Below are positions 16,754 through 25,731 of a stretch of DNA of 64,000 bases, one piece after another. The stretch is from JABDMD01 sp965203475 (GTDB taxonomy: Bacteria > Pseudomonadota > Gammaproteobacteria > UBA4575), in NCBI GenBank assembly GCA_965203475.1, contig OZ241890.1, positions 1,054,001 to 1,118,000 on the forward strand, written 5' to 3'. The position numbers and the translations under genes are program-made. The notes under the pieces are model-generated. The model did no database searches, was not told the origin of the DNA, and saw nothing but the letters and a program-made list of their open reading frames with translations. Within the stretch, counting starts at the first letter, position 1, and every line of letters begins with the position of its first letter.

Positions 16754-18101
16754 AATTAGGATCATCCTGACTAATATCACCAATAGGAGCTGCAAATGCA
16801 TCCGCCACCAATGCTGCAATATTTCCACTGGTCAATGACTTTAAAAATTCCACTAAATATGAAATTTCTTCATCACTTAAATCTAAAGGTTTTATTAAAG
16901 GACTTAATAATTCATTTTTAATACCACCTTCATTATAAAATTCAACAACATCTCGTAGTGTCTGCATCGAACCATCATGCATATACGGAGCTGTTAGTGC
17001 TACGTTTCGTAAAGGTGGAGTTCTATATTTCCATCGATCCCCAGGATCTTCTGTAACTTCATATCTTCCTAAATCGTTTTCTTTGTTTCTTGAAACATCT
17101 TTGATTTTACTATTATCAAGTTCAGCAAAAACACCTGGCGCTAATTGAACACGAGTTGTTTTTGTCACATCACCGTAAGAAGCATAGTAACCTAAACCGG
17201 TATTATGAAGTTTTTCATCAGTAAATAATGCGCTATTTTCATTTATTACATGACACGTGCTACACAATGCTTCTCCTGTGAATAGCTTAAATCCTTTTTT
17301 CACATTTTCGTTCACAGCATCTTCTTCTTTTCCGAAATACCAGCGATCAAATAATGAATCACCCGCGTTTAAAGCTCTTTGATAATTTGCCAGTGCCATA
17401 CCTATAGTTTCCATGGTTGGTCCACGCCCATCAAATGCTTGTTCAAACAAACCGTTATATTCGGATATTCCTTTAATTTTATTTATTACATATCCTATGG
17501 ATGGGTTAGCCATTTCACTGCGCGCAAGAAATGGTGACCACACTTGCTGTTCCAAAGTAGACTCTCTCGCGTCATGGAATATTACATTTAGAAATCCTAC
17601 GTTATAAATTGTAGGCGCGTTGCGTTTATTAGATCTTCCTTCAACACCAACAGCTGTTTGAATTTCATTATTTGTAAAACCTTGCTCCGGAATGTGACAA
17701 ATTGCACATGAAAATGTGTCGTTAATAGATAAGCGACGATCGAAAAAAAGTTTTCTACCAAGCGCAATTTTTTCTTTGGTAATAGGGTTGTCTGCCGGCA
17801 CTGGCATTGGAGGCAAACCTAGTGGTGGGTCCAATGCAAACTCAATAAGATTGGCTTCTTTGCCTACCCTTTTTTGTAAATCTAATGCATTCGTTTTGTA
17901 ATTTGGTGATTCATAACCTTCTTTATTATCCCCAGGACCAAATAAAGCTTTGTTTGTAGTTACTTCAGAAGTATCGGTTGAACTCTGTAGAATATTTGCA
18001 TTGAATAAAATACCTACAACAAAACACAACATAATTACATTTAAAAAAAACCCAATTAGTGATGGTCTTGAATTCACTAACTTATTCCTTTGTATAATCA
18101 C
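16728..18101 (-). CDS. MauG/dihaem cytochrome c peroxidase family protein
   Basis: The 457-residue protein has an N-terminal membrane anchor or signal (about residues 16-36) and two haem-binding motifs, CAICH and CSTCH, with RTPPLRNVALTAPYMHDGS near the end, the signature of the CcpA/MauG family. Acting in the periplasm, such proteins reduce peroxide or make oxidative modifications in partner enzymes. It overlaps the SCO gene by 20 bases and lies downstream of mtoX. The mtoX-SCO-mauG arrangement is known from methanethiol-oxidising bacteria, so maturation of MtoX is the likely role. Confidence 0.88.
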   Translation of the reverse strand: MIIQRNKLVNSRPSLIGFFLNVIMLCFVVGILFNANILQSSTDTSEVTTNKALFGPGDNKEGYESPNYKTNALDLQKRVGKEANLIEFALDPPLGLPPMPVPADNPITKEKIALGRKLFFDRRLSINDTFSCAICHIPEQGFTNNEIQTAVGVEGRSNKRNAPTIYNVGFLNVIFHDARESTLEQQVWSPFLARSEMANPSIGYVINKIKGISEYNGLFEQAFDGRGPTMETIGMALANYQRALNAGDSLFDRWYFGKEEDAVNENVKKGFKLFTGEALCSTCHVINENSALFTDEKLHNTGLGYYASYGDVTKTTRVQLAPGVFAELDNSKIKDVSRNKENDLGRYEVTEDPGDRWKYRTPPLRNVALTAPYMHDGSMQTLRDVVEFYNEGGIKNELLSPLIKPLDLSDEEISYLVEFLKSLTSGNIAALVADAFAAPIGDISQDDPNWAHENKIK

Positions 18102-18843
18102 TTGCTAGCAATAAGCCTTCTTCAATTAACAAGGTTTTGATGTCAGTAGCAACTAGCTCATCATGTAAAAATGAAACACTATATTCTTGACGAATGTTCT
18201 TTGAACGATCAATTAGAAAAGCACGTAATACATGTGCCATGGTTCCTGTGTATTTTCCTTCTTCATCATACTCTTTAATAACCATTTGCCCATAATTTTG
18301 AGTAATTGGAAGAAGTGCCTCTTCAGAGGTTGTTGTTAAAAACACCCACTGTGGATCACCTTTATCAAAACCGGCACTGTATAATTTCATTACCTCTGGA
18401 GTATCAAACTCTGGGTCAAAACTGATGCTTATCAAACGAAGTGCCTCAGCTAATTTAGGATCACTTTTAAACCGCTCCTTAACTTTATAAAAAACGGCTG
18501 TTGCAAGAGGACATCCATTTAGATCGGTACAACTACTGTAGATAAATGTGAGTAACACAATTTTATCTCCCAGCAAACCATCTAATTCTAATTCTTGCCC
18601 ATCAATCCCTAATACTGTTCCGCCACCAACTGTATTGATCTTTGACAGAGTATAACTTCCAGGCTTGGGTACTTCATAAGGAAGTGTATCGGTCCAACCA
18701 TCCGCCATAACCTGGACCTCGGCTTGAGCAGCATGCGAACTGGGTAGTGGAGTATCATCTTTACTAAAATCGCATCCACCAAGCAAACTGATCCCACCGA
18801 GAATTGCCGCCGCTAAATTTGATTTTGAATTAATAAATTTCAT
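18082..18843 (-). CDS. SCO1/SenC-family copper chaperone, lipoprotein, CX5C variant
   Basis: The 253-residue protein carries a lipobox LLGGC (lipidated C24) and a thioredoxin-like SCO fold. Where typical SCO proteins have CxxxC, this one has SSCTDLNGCPLA (two cysteines five residues apart); the copper-ligand His may be that of MAHVLRAF. SCO proteins deliver copper to extracytoplasmic enzymes. The gene sits between mtoX and mauG and overlaps mauG, so copper loading of methanethiol oxidase is the likely job. A canonical SCO gene is at 20692-21276. Confidence 0.85.
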   Translation of the reverse strand: MKFINSKSNLAAAILGGISLLGGCDFSKDDTPLPSSHAAQAEVQVMADGWTDTLPYEVPKPGSYTLSKINTVGGGTVLGIDGQELELDGLLGDKIVLLTFIYSSCTDLNGCPLATAVFYKVKERFKSDPKLAEALRLISISFDPEFDTPEVMKLYSAGFDKGDPQWVFLTTTSEEALLPITQNYGQMVIKEYDEEGKYTGTMAHVLRAFLIDRSKNIRQEYSVSFLHDELVATDIKTLLIEEGLLLASDYTKE

Positions 18844-18862
18844 CTACAATATTATTCTATAC

Positions 18863-18897
18863 AAAAAACAAGGCCGCCTAGAAGGCGGCCTTGTTTT
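18863..18897 (-). terminator. Strong hairpin terminator after mtoX
   Basis: ACAAGGCCGCC pairs with GGCGGCCTTGT (stem of at least 11 bp, loop TAGAA), followed on the minus strand by TTGTTTTTTG. It lies between mtoX and the SCO gene, so it probably makes mtoX the major transcript, with read-through to SCO and mauG. T runs on both sides make it potentially bidirectional. Confidence 0.85.
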
Positions 18898-18940
18898 AGT
18901 AGTTTAGACTGCTATTACATATTGTAATAGAGCCGACTTC

Positions 18941-20320
18941 TTACTCTACGTGAGACAACATTTTGTCCTTCGAGTTCGACTTCTGCGAGTAGAGAGAATA
19001 TGCACCAAATCTCATCTGGTGTGCACGTCCTAGCTTCAATTCATAGAAATCAACGGTAAATTCATGGTTAAGCTTTTTGCCATCCCAAGTAAATAGCTTG
19101 AAGTATTGTTCATCAGCTTCACCGGTTTTATCCCAGTTACCTAAGAGTGAAGAAGTGAAATATGCGCGCTTACCGTCCCAGCTCTGAGAAATCATGTTTA
19201 CTTGTGATCCAATAACGTGTTCATAGGTTTGCTGAGGTGCTAATGGATCAGAAATATCAAAGAAGCGAGTCTTGCCATCCATAAAAGTTTGAACCCAAAG
19301 ACCATTATCATCAGCAGTAATTGAGATATCTACAGGTAATGGAACTTTTGAAGGATCGCCAATATCAGCAACATCCTTGGCATGCCACTCGCCTGCTTCA
19401 TCTTCATAAATTAACCAAATTTTTGAAGTTAAAGCCGTTGTGGTAAAGCAATAATTATTATTGGAACCCCATGCACAACGTATTTCTAATGGTGCACCTG
19501 GAACTTCAAATACTTTTTTAGGCTTGCGAGTATGTAAATCCCATACTACAACTGTATTTCCAAAGCGCTTCATGGCTTCTTCGTCTTGTAGCATTTGGCC
19601 AAAATCCATCATGTAGTTAGACCAGCCTGTAAAAGATGAGGTGATCATTATATTACGTCGCGGTAATGCACGAATATCATATCCATAACCATCTGCCGCA
19701 TTACCAACTTTTTCAGCACCCCGAAGGTCTTCATCGGTTGGCATCCAATGTGCAGCCACAAAATCACCTTCATTCGTGAATTCTGCTATACCAGTACGTC
19801 CACCATGATCAACATTATTCGACAATGCACTAACCATGATTCTTCCAGGTAACGCATACATGGTATGAGGACCAACCATTCCACCTGTTTTTTCAACGAA
19901 GTCGGTAATTACTTTATGTAAAGATGGTTTTGAAGGATTGGTATGAACGTCAAAAATAAAAATTTTGTTGCTATCTAAACCGCCAGCAAATAAATAACGA
20001 CGATCATCTGTTAATCCAGAATGATGTGCTTCATTACGCCCACCTACGGATAGAACATTAACAACTTTCCCATAATGTTCGGATTCTGGGTTTACGGATA
20101 CAGTTACGAGCTTGTCTTGCTCATCACCCATTCCTTCAACACCTAATGTCCATATGTACACATAGTCTTCCTGTCCGACAATTTTTGCCATGTAAGGAGA
20201 CATGCATGTTTCATCTGCCATCGCGGTAGACTGAAATCCAATATATGACGCAAGTAATACGCACAATGTTGTGAATATTCCTTGTGCCCATTTTGATTGT
20301 GATAACGCCTTCTTCTTCAT
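18941..20320 (-). CDS. mtoX: Methanethiol oxidase, SBP56 family
   Basis: The frame is open to 20377, but the ATG at 20320 starts a standard signal peptide (MKKKALSQSK... ending STAMADE) and has GGAG upstream, so I choose it (459 aa). The mature part is an SBP56/selenium-binding-type beta-propeller with GGRNEAHHSGLTDDRRYLFAG and GGMVGPHTMYALPG. Periplasmic, copper-dependent members oxidise methanethiol to formaldehyde, hydrogen sulfide and hydrogen peroxide. The adjacent SCO and mauG genes match the known mto locus. Product formaldehyde would feed the methanofuran pathways on both sides. Two FNR-like boxes lie upstream. Confidence 0.9.
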   Translation of the reverse strand: MKKKALSQSKWAQGIFTTLCVLLASYIGFQSTAMADETCMSPYMAKIVGQEDYVYIWTLGVEGMGDEQDKLVTVSVNPESEHYGKVVNVLSVGGRNEAHHSGLTDDRRYLFAGGLDSNKIFIFDVHTNPSKPSLHKVITDFVEKTGGMVGPHTMYALPGRIMVSALSNNVDHGGRTGIAEFTNEGDFVAAHWMPTDEDLRGAEKVGNAADGYGYDIRALPRRNIMITSSFTGWSNYMMDFGQMLQDEEAMKRFGNTVVVWDLHTRKPKKVFEVPGAPLEIRCAWGSNNNYCFTTTALTSKIWLIYEDEAGEWHAKDVADIGDPSKVPLPVDISITADDNGLWVQTFMDGKTRFFDISDPLAPQQTYEHVIGSQVNMISQSWDGKRAYFTSSLLGNWDKTGEADEQYFKLFTWDGKKLNHEFTVDFYELKLGRAHQMRFGAYSLYSQKSNSKDKMLSHVE

Positions 20321-20403
20321 AGTCTTATGACTCCATATTGAACTATTGATCAAATTATTATTAAAACTGATAGACATGATAGTTAATTACTAAAATAAAG
20401 TAA

Positions 20404-20431
20404 TGATCTAGATCAGTAATGACCTAGATCA
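20404..20431 (-). promoter_or_regulatory. Tandem FNR/CRP-type operator boxes upstream of mtoX
   Basis: TGATCTAGATCA (20404-20415, a perfect palindrome) and TGACCTAGATCA (20420-20431) are direct copies 16 bases apart. Both fit the TGAT-N4-ATCA half-site pattern of FNR/Anr/Dnr-type regulators. They lie 84 bases before the preferred mtoX start, in the 371-base gap with the divergent SCO gene. Confidence 0.6.
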
Positions 20432-20599
20432 TATTTATACAATGCAGTTAGCCATTATGCCGTAACTGAAAGCCCATTCAAAGGTAAATAACATGACATA
20501 ATCATTATTAAAATCAATGCGCTATTGTACATTTAGACCTCAAATTTAAATGAATTACTTAACTTTAAATTGTTTCAATTATTTAGCATAAGTCATTGT

Positions 20600-20634
20600 A
20601 ATTCTTGTTAAAATGGTAGTATTTAACAAGAATT
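20600..20634. promoter_or_regulatory. Perfect 13-bp inverted repeat upstream of the plus-strand SCO gene
   Basis: AATTCTTGTTAAA (20600-20612) is mirrored by TTTAACAAGAATT (20622-20634) around a 9-base spacer, ending about 58 bases before the SCO start. It could be an operator or a leader hairpin; no U tract follows. Confidence 0.45.
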
Positions 20635-20691
20635 ATTGGAACTGATTCATTAAAATTGATTTCTAATTAGTATCCCTCACATTTTTATTAA

Positions 20692-21276
20692 ATGCATATG
20701 AAACTCCTGTACACCAGCTTTATGTTACTGATTTGTATTGACTTATGGGCCGTTGCATCACTTCATGCCAAAGAAGATACAAGCTCTACTAACCTTGGTG
20801 GAGATTTCACGCTTACTAGTCATTTAAACCAACCATACTCATTACAAGATTCAGAAGGAAAAGTGGTGTTGTTATTTTTCGGATTTACGCACTGCCCAGA
20901 TGTGTGTCCGAACACGTTGAGCACTGTAAAAACCGTGCTACATCAATTAGGTGATCGCTCAAAATTTGTACAGCCATTGCTAATTAGTGTGGACCCAAAA
21001 CGAGACTCACCTGAAATATTAGAAAAGTACTTGAAATATTTTGGTAATGATTTCATTGGGTTAACGGGTACAATTGAAGAAATAGATAAGGTAATCAAGC
21101 AGTTCCAAGGTTTTTACTCATATGAAGGAAATACTACATCTGGAAATTACACCGTTGATCACACATCAAATTTATACATTATTAATACACAGGGCGTAGT
21201 CACCAATATTGTACCCTATGGCTTACCGCCCCACTTTATTACCGAGAATATTGAAAAATTGCTGCCAGATTTCTGA
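20692..21276 (+). CDS. SCO1/SenC-family copper chaperone, canonical
   Basis: A 194-residue protein with an N-terminal signal or anchor (about residues 3-24) and the SCO motif FGFTHCPDVCPN (CxxxC), LISVDPKRDSPE, and the copper-ligand His of VDHTSNLYII. It would supply copper to a periplasmic or membrane enzyme such as cytochrome oxidase or, given its position, methanethiol oxidase. It is divergent from mtoX and convergent with the carbinolamine-dehydratase-like gene. The start is the ATG at 20692 or 20698; neither has a clear ribosome-binding site. Confidence 0.88.
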   Translation: MHMKLLYTSFMLLICIDLWAVASLHAKEDTSSTNLGGDFTLTSHLNQPYSLQDSEGKVVLLFFGFTHCPDVCPNTLSTVKTVLHQLGDRSKFVQPLLISVDPKRDSPEILEKYLKYFGNDFIGLTGTIEEIDKVIKQFQGFYSYEGNTTSGNYTVDHTSNLYIINTQGVVTNIVPYGLPPHFITENIEKLLPDF

Positions 21277-21289
21277 ATTCAGCGTTTCA

Positions 21290-21676
21290 TTACTTATACT
21301 GAAGATAGGCAAATCGAGGATCATTTGGTGTTCCTTCTAAATCACTCTGCTCTATGCCTGGTTGCCACATGATGGTTTCTTCAATTTTTTTAGCCAATTC
21401 AAAGTCTTTATTGGTAACCCCTTTGGCTGCATGATTCATTAATTTCACTATGACAAAAGCATAGGAAACCGTTAAATCTGGATGGTGCCAAGCGGCTTCT
21501 GCTAAATGCCCTATGGTATTCACTACCATTAGAGTCCCTTTCCAGCTATGTGTCTTATACTTTCTTCGTATCCATCCATTTTCGAAATACCAGTTAGACA
21601 ATTCTTCAGCTAACCGCTCATTAATTTCTTCTTCACTATAGGTTTGCTCAGGTTTTATTTCTCTCCATTTCGCCAT
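21290..21676 (-). CDS. Pterin-4a-carbinolamine dehydratase-like protein
   Basis: The 128-residue protein has the PCD/DCoH core: WHHPDLTVSYAFVIVKLMNH and KGVTNKDFELAKKIEE. The canonical enzyme dehydrates 4a-hydroxytetrahydropterin, but no aromatic amino acid hydroxylase is in view. Its position next to the fhc operon suggests a pterin role in methanopterin metabolism, which is inference. It is a single minus-strand gene between two plus-strand genes and has its own GAGGTGAAAT ribosome-binding region. Confidence 0.85.
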   Translation of the reverse strand: MAKWREIKPEQTYSEEEINERLAEELSNWYFENGWIRRKYKTHSWKGTLMVVNTIGHLAEAAWHHPDLTVSYAFVIVKLMNHAAKGVTNKDFELAKKIEETIMWQPGIEQSDLEGTPNDPRFAYLQYK

Positions 21677-21882
21677 ATTTCACCTCATAACTAATGCTTC
21701 AGGTTTTTATTCAAGGTAATTCCTTGCCTATTTTAATCATTTTCGGACAACTAGAGATACAGACTTCGTTACGCATACTCACAATATTTATGAGCTACAT
21801 AGTTTTATTCAATACACAGCACCCTCTATACTAACTACCTATAATAATCTTGCTTAATCAGGAAATCGGTCCAGCAAACATC

Positions 21883-23139
21883 ATGCAATTTGAAAATGTA
21901 ACATGCACACAATGTGGGTTGTTGTGTGACGATTTAACGGTTGAAGTGAATGATCTCTCAATAAAAGTCACTGGCTCCACTACATTGCCTGTAAATTGCA
22001 TTCAAAAATTCGAAGCCGCTTCATTACAAAAGGAATCAATGCCCTCACCAATGATTAATGGTGCTTCTGCAAATATAGGGGACGCAATTGATGAAGCTGC
22101 CAAAATTATTAAGTCATCTATGTTGACGCTGGTAAGTGGACTTATCACAGATGTTCAAACACAGCGAGATGCAATAGCATTTACTGAAAAAATTAAAGGA
22201 GTGATTGATCACGCTAATGGAAAATCAATTCGGGCTAGCAATTCAGTGATGCAACGCCATGGGGAAATTAAAACGACACTTGCAGAAATTCGAAATCGTT
22301 CTGATGTAGTCGTGATATTTGGGAAACAGGTTTTTGATAAATTTCCAAGATTGACGGAGCGAGTGTTAAAGCCTGAAAAAACGCTTAACAATGAACTGGC
22401 TAATAATAAAAACATAATCGTATTGGATCTGGCAAAAAATAATACGGCTTCTCTTGAGGAAGATATAAATTTAATTCAATTTAATTATCCACGACTTGAA
22501 TCCATAATTTATCGTTTTCAGGAAATCATAACTAAAGGCAGTAGTAATTTCCCTGAGCCTGACCATGATACTGAACAATTATTGAAGATTGTCGATTCGA
22601 TTCAAAATAGTCAGTACACCACAATGCTATGGAGTACGAGTTTATTTAATTCCGAATCAGCAGAACACAGCGTTCAAGCATTAACAGAATTGCTAAAACT
22701 TTTATCTAAAGAATTACGCTGTGTAGGACTTTCACTTAGTGGCTCAAAAGCTGAAATAACTGCTAATCAAGTAACTACCTGGCAAACCGGTGTTTCACTG
22801 CCTGTCACATTTACGACTCAAACACCAGTTTATGACCCAGTTTTATATGACGGCAATCGCTTAATTCAAAATCATGATGTTGACAGTTTGCTCTGGATTG
22901 CAAACTTAGGTGCAAAAGATACTGCACCCGAAACTAAAATTCCGACCATTGTACTAGGGCATCCAAATTTAAATTCTAAATCTGCAAATATTTTCATACC
23001 CGTGGCAATTCCAGGAATTGACACAAATGGATTGGCAAGTAGAACCGATAGTGTTGCAACTTTACCTCTTCGGCAAATACGAAATAGCGATCTTCCTACG
23101 GCGAGCGATGTGTTAAATAAAATAAAAGAACTTGTTTAA
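21883..23139 (+). CDS. fhcB: Formyltransferase/hydrolase complex subunit B (FhcB), no metal-pterin ligand
   Basis: I take the ATG at 21883 (MQFENVTC) rather than the TTG at 21850, giving 418 residues. The N-terminal CTQCGLLCDD and a later Cys (C39) keep the iron-sulfur pattern. In an ungapped alignment with the minus-strand FwdB, the metal-binding Cys becomes Ser (region GKSIRASNSVMQ), and the downstream YWGGNP and HPRHFTR motifs are lost. That is the usual state of bacterial FhcB, which is structural rather than a dehydrogenase. It starts the fhcBADC operon, three bases before fhcA. Confidence 0.87.
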   Translation: MQFENVTCTQCGLLCDDLTVEVNDLSIKVTGSTTLPVNCIQKFEAASLQKESMPSPMINGASANIGDAIDEAAKIIKSSMLTLVSGLITDVQTQRDAIAFTEKIKGVIDHANGKSIRASNSVMQRHGEIKTTLAEIRNRSDVVVIFGKQVFDKFPRLTERVLKPEKTLNNELANNKNIIVLDLAKNNTASLEEDINLIQFNYPRLESIIYRFQEIITKGSSNFPEPDHDTEQLLKIVDSIQNSQYTTMLWSTSLFNSESAEHSVQALTELLKLLSKELRCVGLSLSGSKAEITANQVTTWQTGVSLPVTFTTQTPVYDPVLYDGNRLIQNHDVDSLLWIANLGAKDTAPETKIPTIVLGHPNLNSKSANIFIPVAIPGIDTNGLASRTDSVATLPLRQIRNSDLPTASDVLNKIKELV

Positions 23140-23141
23140 AT

Positions 23142-24800
23142 ATGGCAATACAGCTCTCTAGCGCAGAAATTTATGATCCTACTCACCAAGTAAATGGTGA
23201 AAAACGAGATTTATATGTAGTGGATGGGAAGATTCAACAGAGTATTTCTGATGATATAAAAATTGAATCTAGTTATGCACTAGATGATTGTATTGTTATG
23301 GCAGGTGCAATTGATTTGCACACACATATAGGCGGCGGCAAAGTTAACATTGCACGCACTATGATGGTGGACGATGCCGTTGCCAATACAAGTCTTGGCA
23401 CTGATATACGCCGAGCAGGTTCAGGTCATGTTGTACCTTCTACATTCACCACTGGATATCGTTATGCAGAAATGGGTTATACCGCCTGTTTCGAACCCGC
23501 CGTTCTTCCCGTGAATGCACGTCAAGCACATATGGAGATGGCAGATACTCCCATGATCGATAAAGGTGGTTATGCATTATTAGGTAATGACGATTTTTTG
23601 TTACGACTGTTACGTGAAAATGCTTCGCAAAATGCAATAAACGACTATGTGGCTTGGATTTTACGTGCCAGTCAGTGTATCGGAATTAAAGTCGTCAATG
23701 CAGGTGGTATTCATGCATTTAAATATAATCAACGTCGCTTAGATGTCGACGAAACTGGGCCTGCAGGCGTAAATCCTCGACAAATTCTTAATGCTCTAAG
23801 TAAAGCCGTACATACTTTGGGTATTACACATCCTTTACATGTACATGCGAGTAATCTAGGTGTTCCTGGCAATTTCGAATCCACGCTAGCCACAATGTCT
23901 GCTGCTGAAGGCCTGCCCATTCATTTAACACATATTCAATTTCACAGTTATGGCACTGAAGGCGATCATAATTTTTCTTCGGCTGCATGCGAAATTGCAG
24001 AAGCTATTAACAAGCAAAAAAATGTGACTGCCGATGTTGGGCAAATTATGTTTGGGCAAACCATCACCACTTCGGGTGATTCAATGATGCAGTATTTTGG
24101 GCACGAACATGCACATCCTAAAAAGTGGACCTTGATGGACATTGAATGTGAAGCTGGTTGTGGCGTAATTCCATTTCGATATCGTGATAAAAGTTTTGTA
24201 AATGCGTTGCAATGGGCTATTGGGTTAGAAATATTTTTACAAATTGATGATCCATGGCGAGTATTTTTAACTACAGATCATCCTAATGGAGCACCATTTA
24301 CAACGTACCCTCATTTAATCAAACTTTTAATGGATCGATCTTTTAGAAATGATGCATTTAACATTCTCCCAATCGACGCACAGAAAATGTCAAATCTTGC
24401 CTCAATGGATCGTGAATATTCTTTATATGAAATTGCCATCATGACTCGTGCAGCCCCAGCAAAAATTTTAGGGTTAGAAAATTACGGGCATTTAGGCAAT
24501 GGTGCAAATGCAAACATTACGGTGTATCGAAAACAAAGCGATATTGAGCAAATGTTTGCTAAACCTGCATATGTATTTAAAAATGGTCAACTCATTGTTA
24601 AAGATGGCAAGATTGTATCCACGGTAAAAGGTGTAACACATGTCACCAAACCAGAATTTGATACTGCAATTGAAAAGCCATTAAAAAACTATTTTTCAGA
24701 TTATCAAACAATTTCATTCGACAATTTTAAAATTTCAGATGATGAAATGTTAGAATGCATCGGCAGTCAGATTGAAACGCATCCTTGTAATTTAAATTAG
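23142..24800 (+). CDS. fhcA: Formyltransferase/hydrolase complex subunit A (FhcA)
   Basis: A 552-residue amidohydrolase with IDLHTHIGGGKVN, the lysine in IGIKVVN, HPLHVHASNLG and TTDHPNGAPF, giving the binuclear zinc site of FwdA/FhcA. It hydrolyses the formyl group from methanofuran to release formate in the cytoplasm. It follows fhcB by two bases and precedes fhcD by 13. Because the partner B subunit lacks the metal site, formate should leave the complex, which suits the formate dehydrogenase genes just downstream. Confidence 0.92.
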   Translation: MAIQLSSAEIYDPTHQVNGEKRDLYVVDGKIQQSISDDIKIESSYALDDCIVMAGAIDLHTHIGGGKVNIARTMMVDDAVANTSLGTDIRRAGSGHVVPSTFTTGYRYAEMGYTACFEPAVLPVNARQAHMEMADTPMIDKGGYALLGNDDFLLRLLRENASQNAINDYVAWILRASQCIGIKVVNAGGIHAFKYNQRRLDVDETGPAGVNPRQILNALSKAVHTLGITHPLHVHASNLGVPGNFESTLATMSAAEGLPIHLTHIQFHSYGTEGDHNFSSAACEIAEAINKQKNVTADVGQIMFGQTITTSGDSMMQYFGHEHAHPKKWTLMDIECEAGCGVIPFRYRDKSFVNALQWAIGLEIFLQIDDPWRVFLTTDHPNGAPFTTYPHLIKLLMDRSFRNDAFNILPIDAQKMSNLASMDREYSLYEIAIMTRAAPAKILGLENYGHLGNGANANITVYRKQSDIEQMFAKPAYVFKNGQLIVKDGKIVSTVKGVTHVTKPEFDTAIEKPLKNYFSDYQTISFDNFKISDDEMLECIGSQIETHPCNLN

Positions 24801-24813
24801 AATTAGAATAATA

Positions 24814-25731
24814 ATGATAATTAATGGCGTAGAAATTGAAGATACATTTGCGGAAGCATTTCCGATGCGTGCAACACGCGTCATTATTACGGCTATCAAT
24901 TATAAATGGGCCCGGCATGCGGCCCAAACCATGACCGGATTCGCAACTTCAGTAATTGGTTGCAACGTTGAAGCTGGAATAGAAAAAGTAATTGGCAATC
25001 ATGAAACACCGGATGGCCGCCCTGGTATTTCAGTATTACTTTTTGCCACCGATAGAAAAACATTAGAAAAACAACTACAAACTAGAATTGGTCAATGTGT
25101 TCTTACCTGCCCTACCACAGCTGTGTTTTCAGGCATGGGTGGTGAAGATCAAATTGATCTTGGAAAAAATCTACGGTTCTTTGGCGATGGCTTCCAAACC
25201 TCAAAAAAATTTGGTGGAAACCGGTATTGGCGTATTCCTGTCATGGATGGGGAATTTCTTTGCGCCGAAAAAACAGGCTACCAAAAAGCCATTGGCGGTG
25301 GAAATATTTTAGTATTGGCACGAGGACTTTCTCACGCCTTACTTGCATGTGAAGCCGCAATCGATGCTATTAGTATGCTTCCCAATGTCATTATGCCCTT
25401 CCCGGGTGGTGGTGTGCGTTCAGGCTCAAAGGTTGGCTCTAAATATAAATTCTTAAATGCATCAACCAATCATCCCTATTGCCCAACCCTTAAAGGACGT
25501 TCTGATAATGTTTTAAGTAAAAATATTGAAGCTGCAATGGAAATCGTGATCGATGGTTTAACCAAAGAAGATGTCACGTTAGCTATGCATCGTGGTATTG
25601 AAGCTATCTGTGATCTAGGAAAATCACAAGGAATTGAAAAAATTACCGGTGGTAATTATGGCGGAAAATTAGGCCCCCACCATTTTCATTTACAGGAAAT
25701 CATGAGTGAATCATTCAATCATTACATTTAA
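24814..25731 (+). CDS. fhcD: Formyltransferase/hydrolase complex subunit D (FhcD)
   Basis: The 305-residue protein shares the Ftr motifs AEAFPMRATRVIITA, GRPGISVLLFAT, RIGQCVLTCPTTAVF and FPGGGVRSGSKVGSKYK. It transfers the formyl group from tetrahydromethanopterin to methanofuran. Its 3' end overlaps the start of fhcC by 26 bases, so the two are likely coupled in translation. It is a paralogue of ftr at 9006-9911. Confidence 0.92.
   Translation: MIINGVEIEDTFAEAFPMRATRVIITAINYKWARHAAQTMTGFATSVIGCNVEAGIEKVIGNHETPDGRPGISVLLFATDRKTLEKQLQTRIGQCVLTCPTTAVFSGMGGEDQIDLGKNLRFFGDGFQTSKKFGGNRYWRIPVMDGEFLCAEKTGYQKAIGGGNILVLARGLSHALLACEAAIDAISMLPNVIMPFPGGGVRSGSKVGSKYKFLNASTNHPYCPTLKGRSDNVLSKNIEAAMEIVIDGLTKEDVTLAMHRGIEAICDLGKSQGIEKITGGNYGGKLGPHHFHLQEIMSESFNHYI

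Noticed and set aside
25706..25731. Frameshift at the fhcD-fhcC junction
   Set aside because: The 26-base overlap contains a GTG start for fhcC and a normal fhcD stop, as expected for translationally coupled genes.
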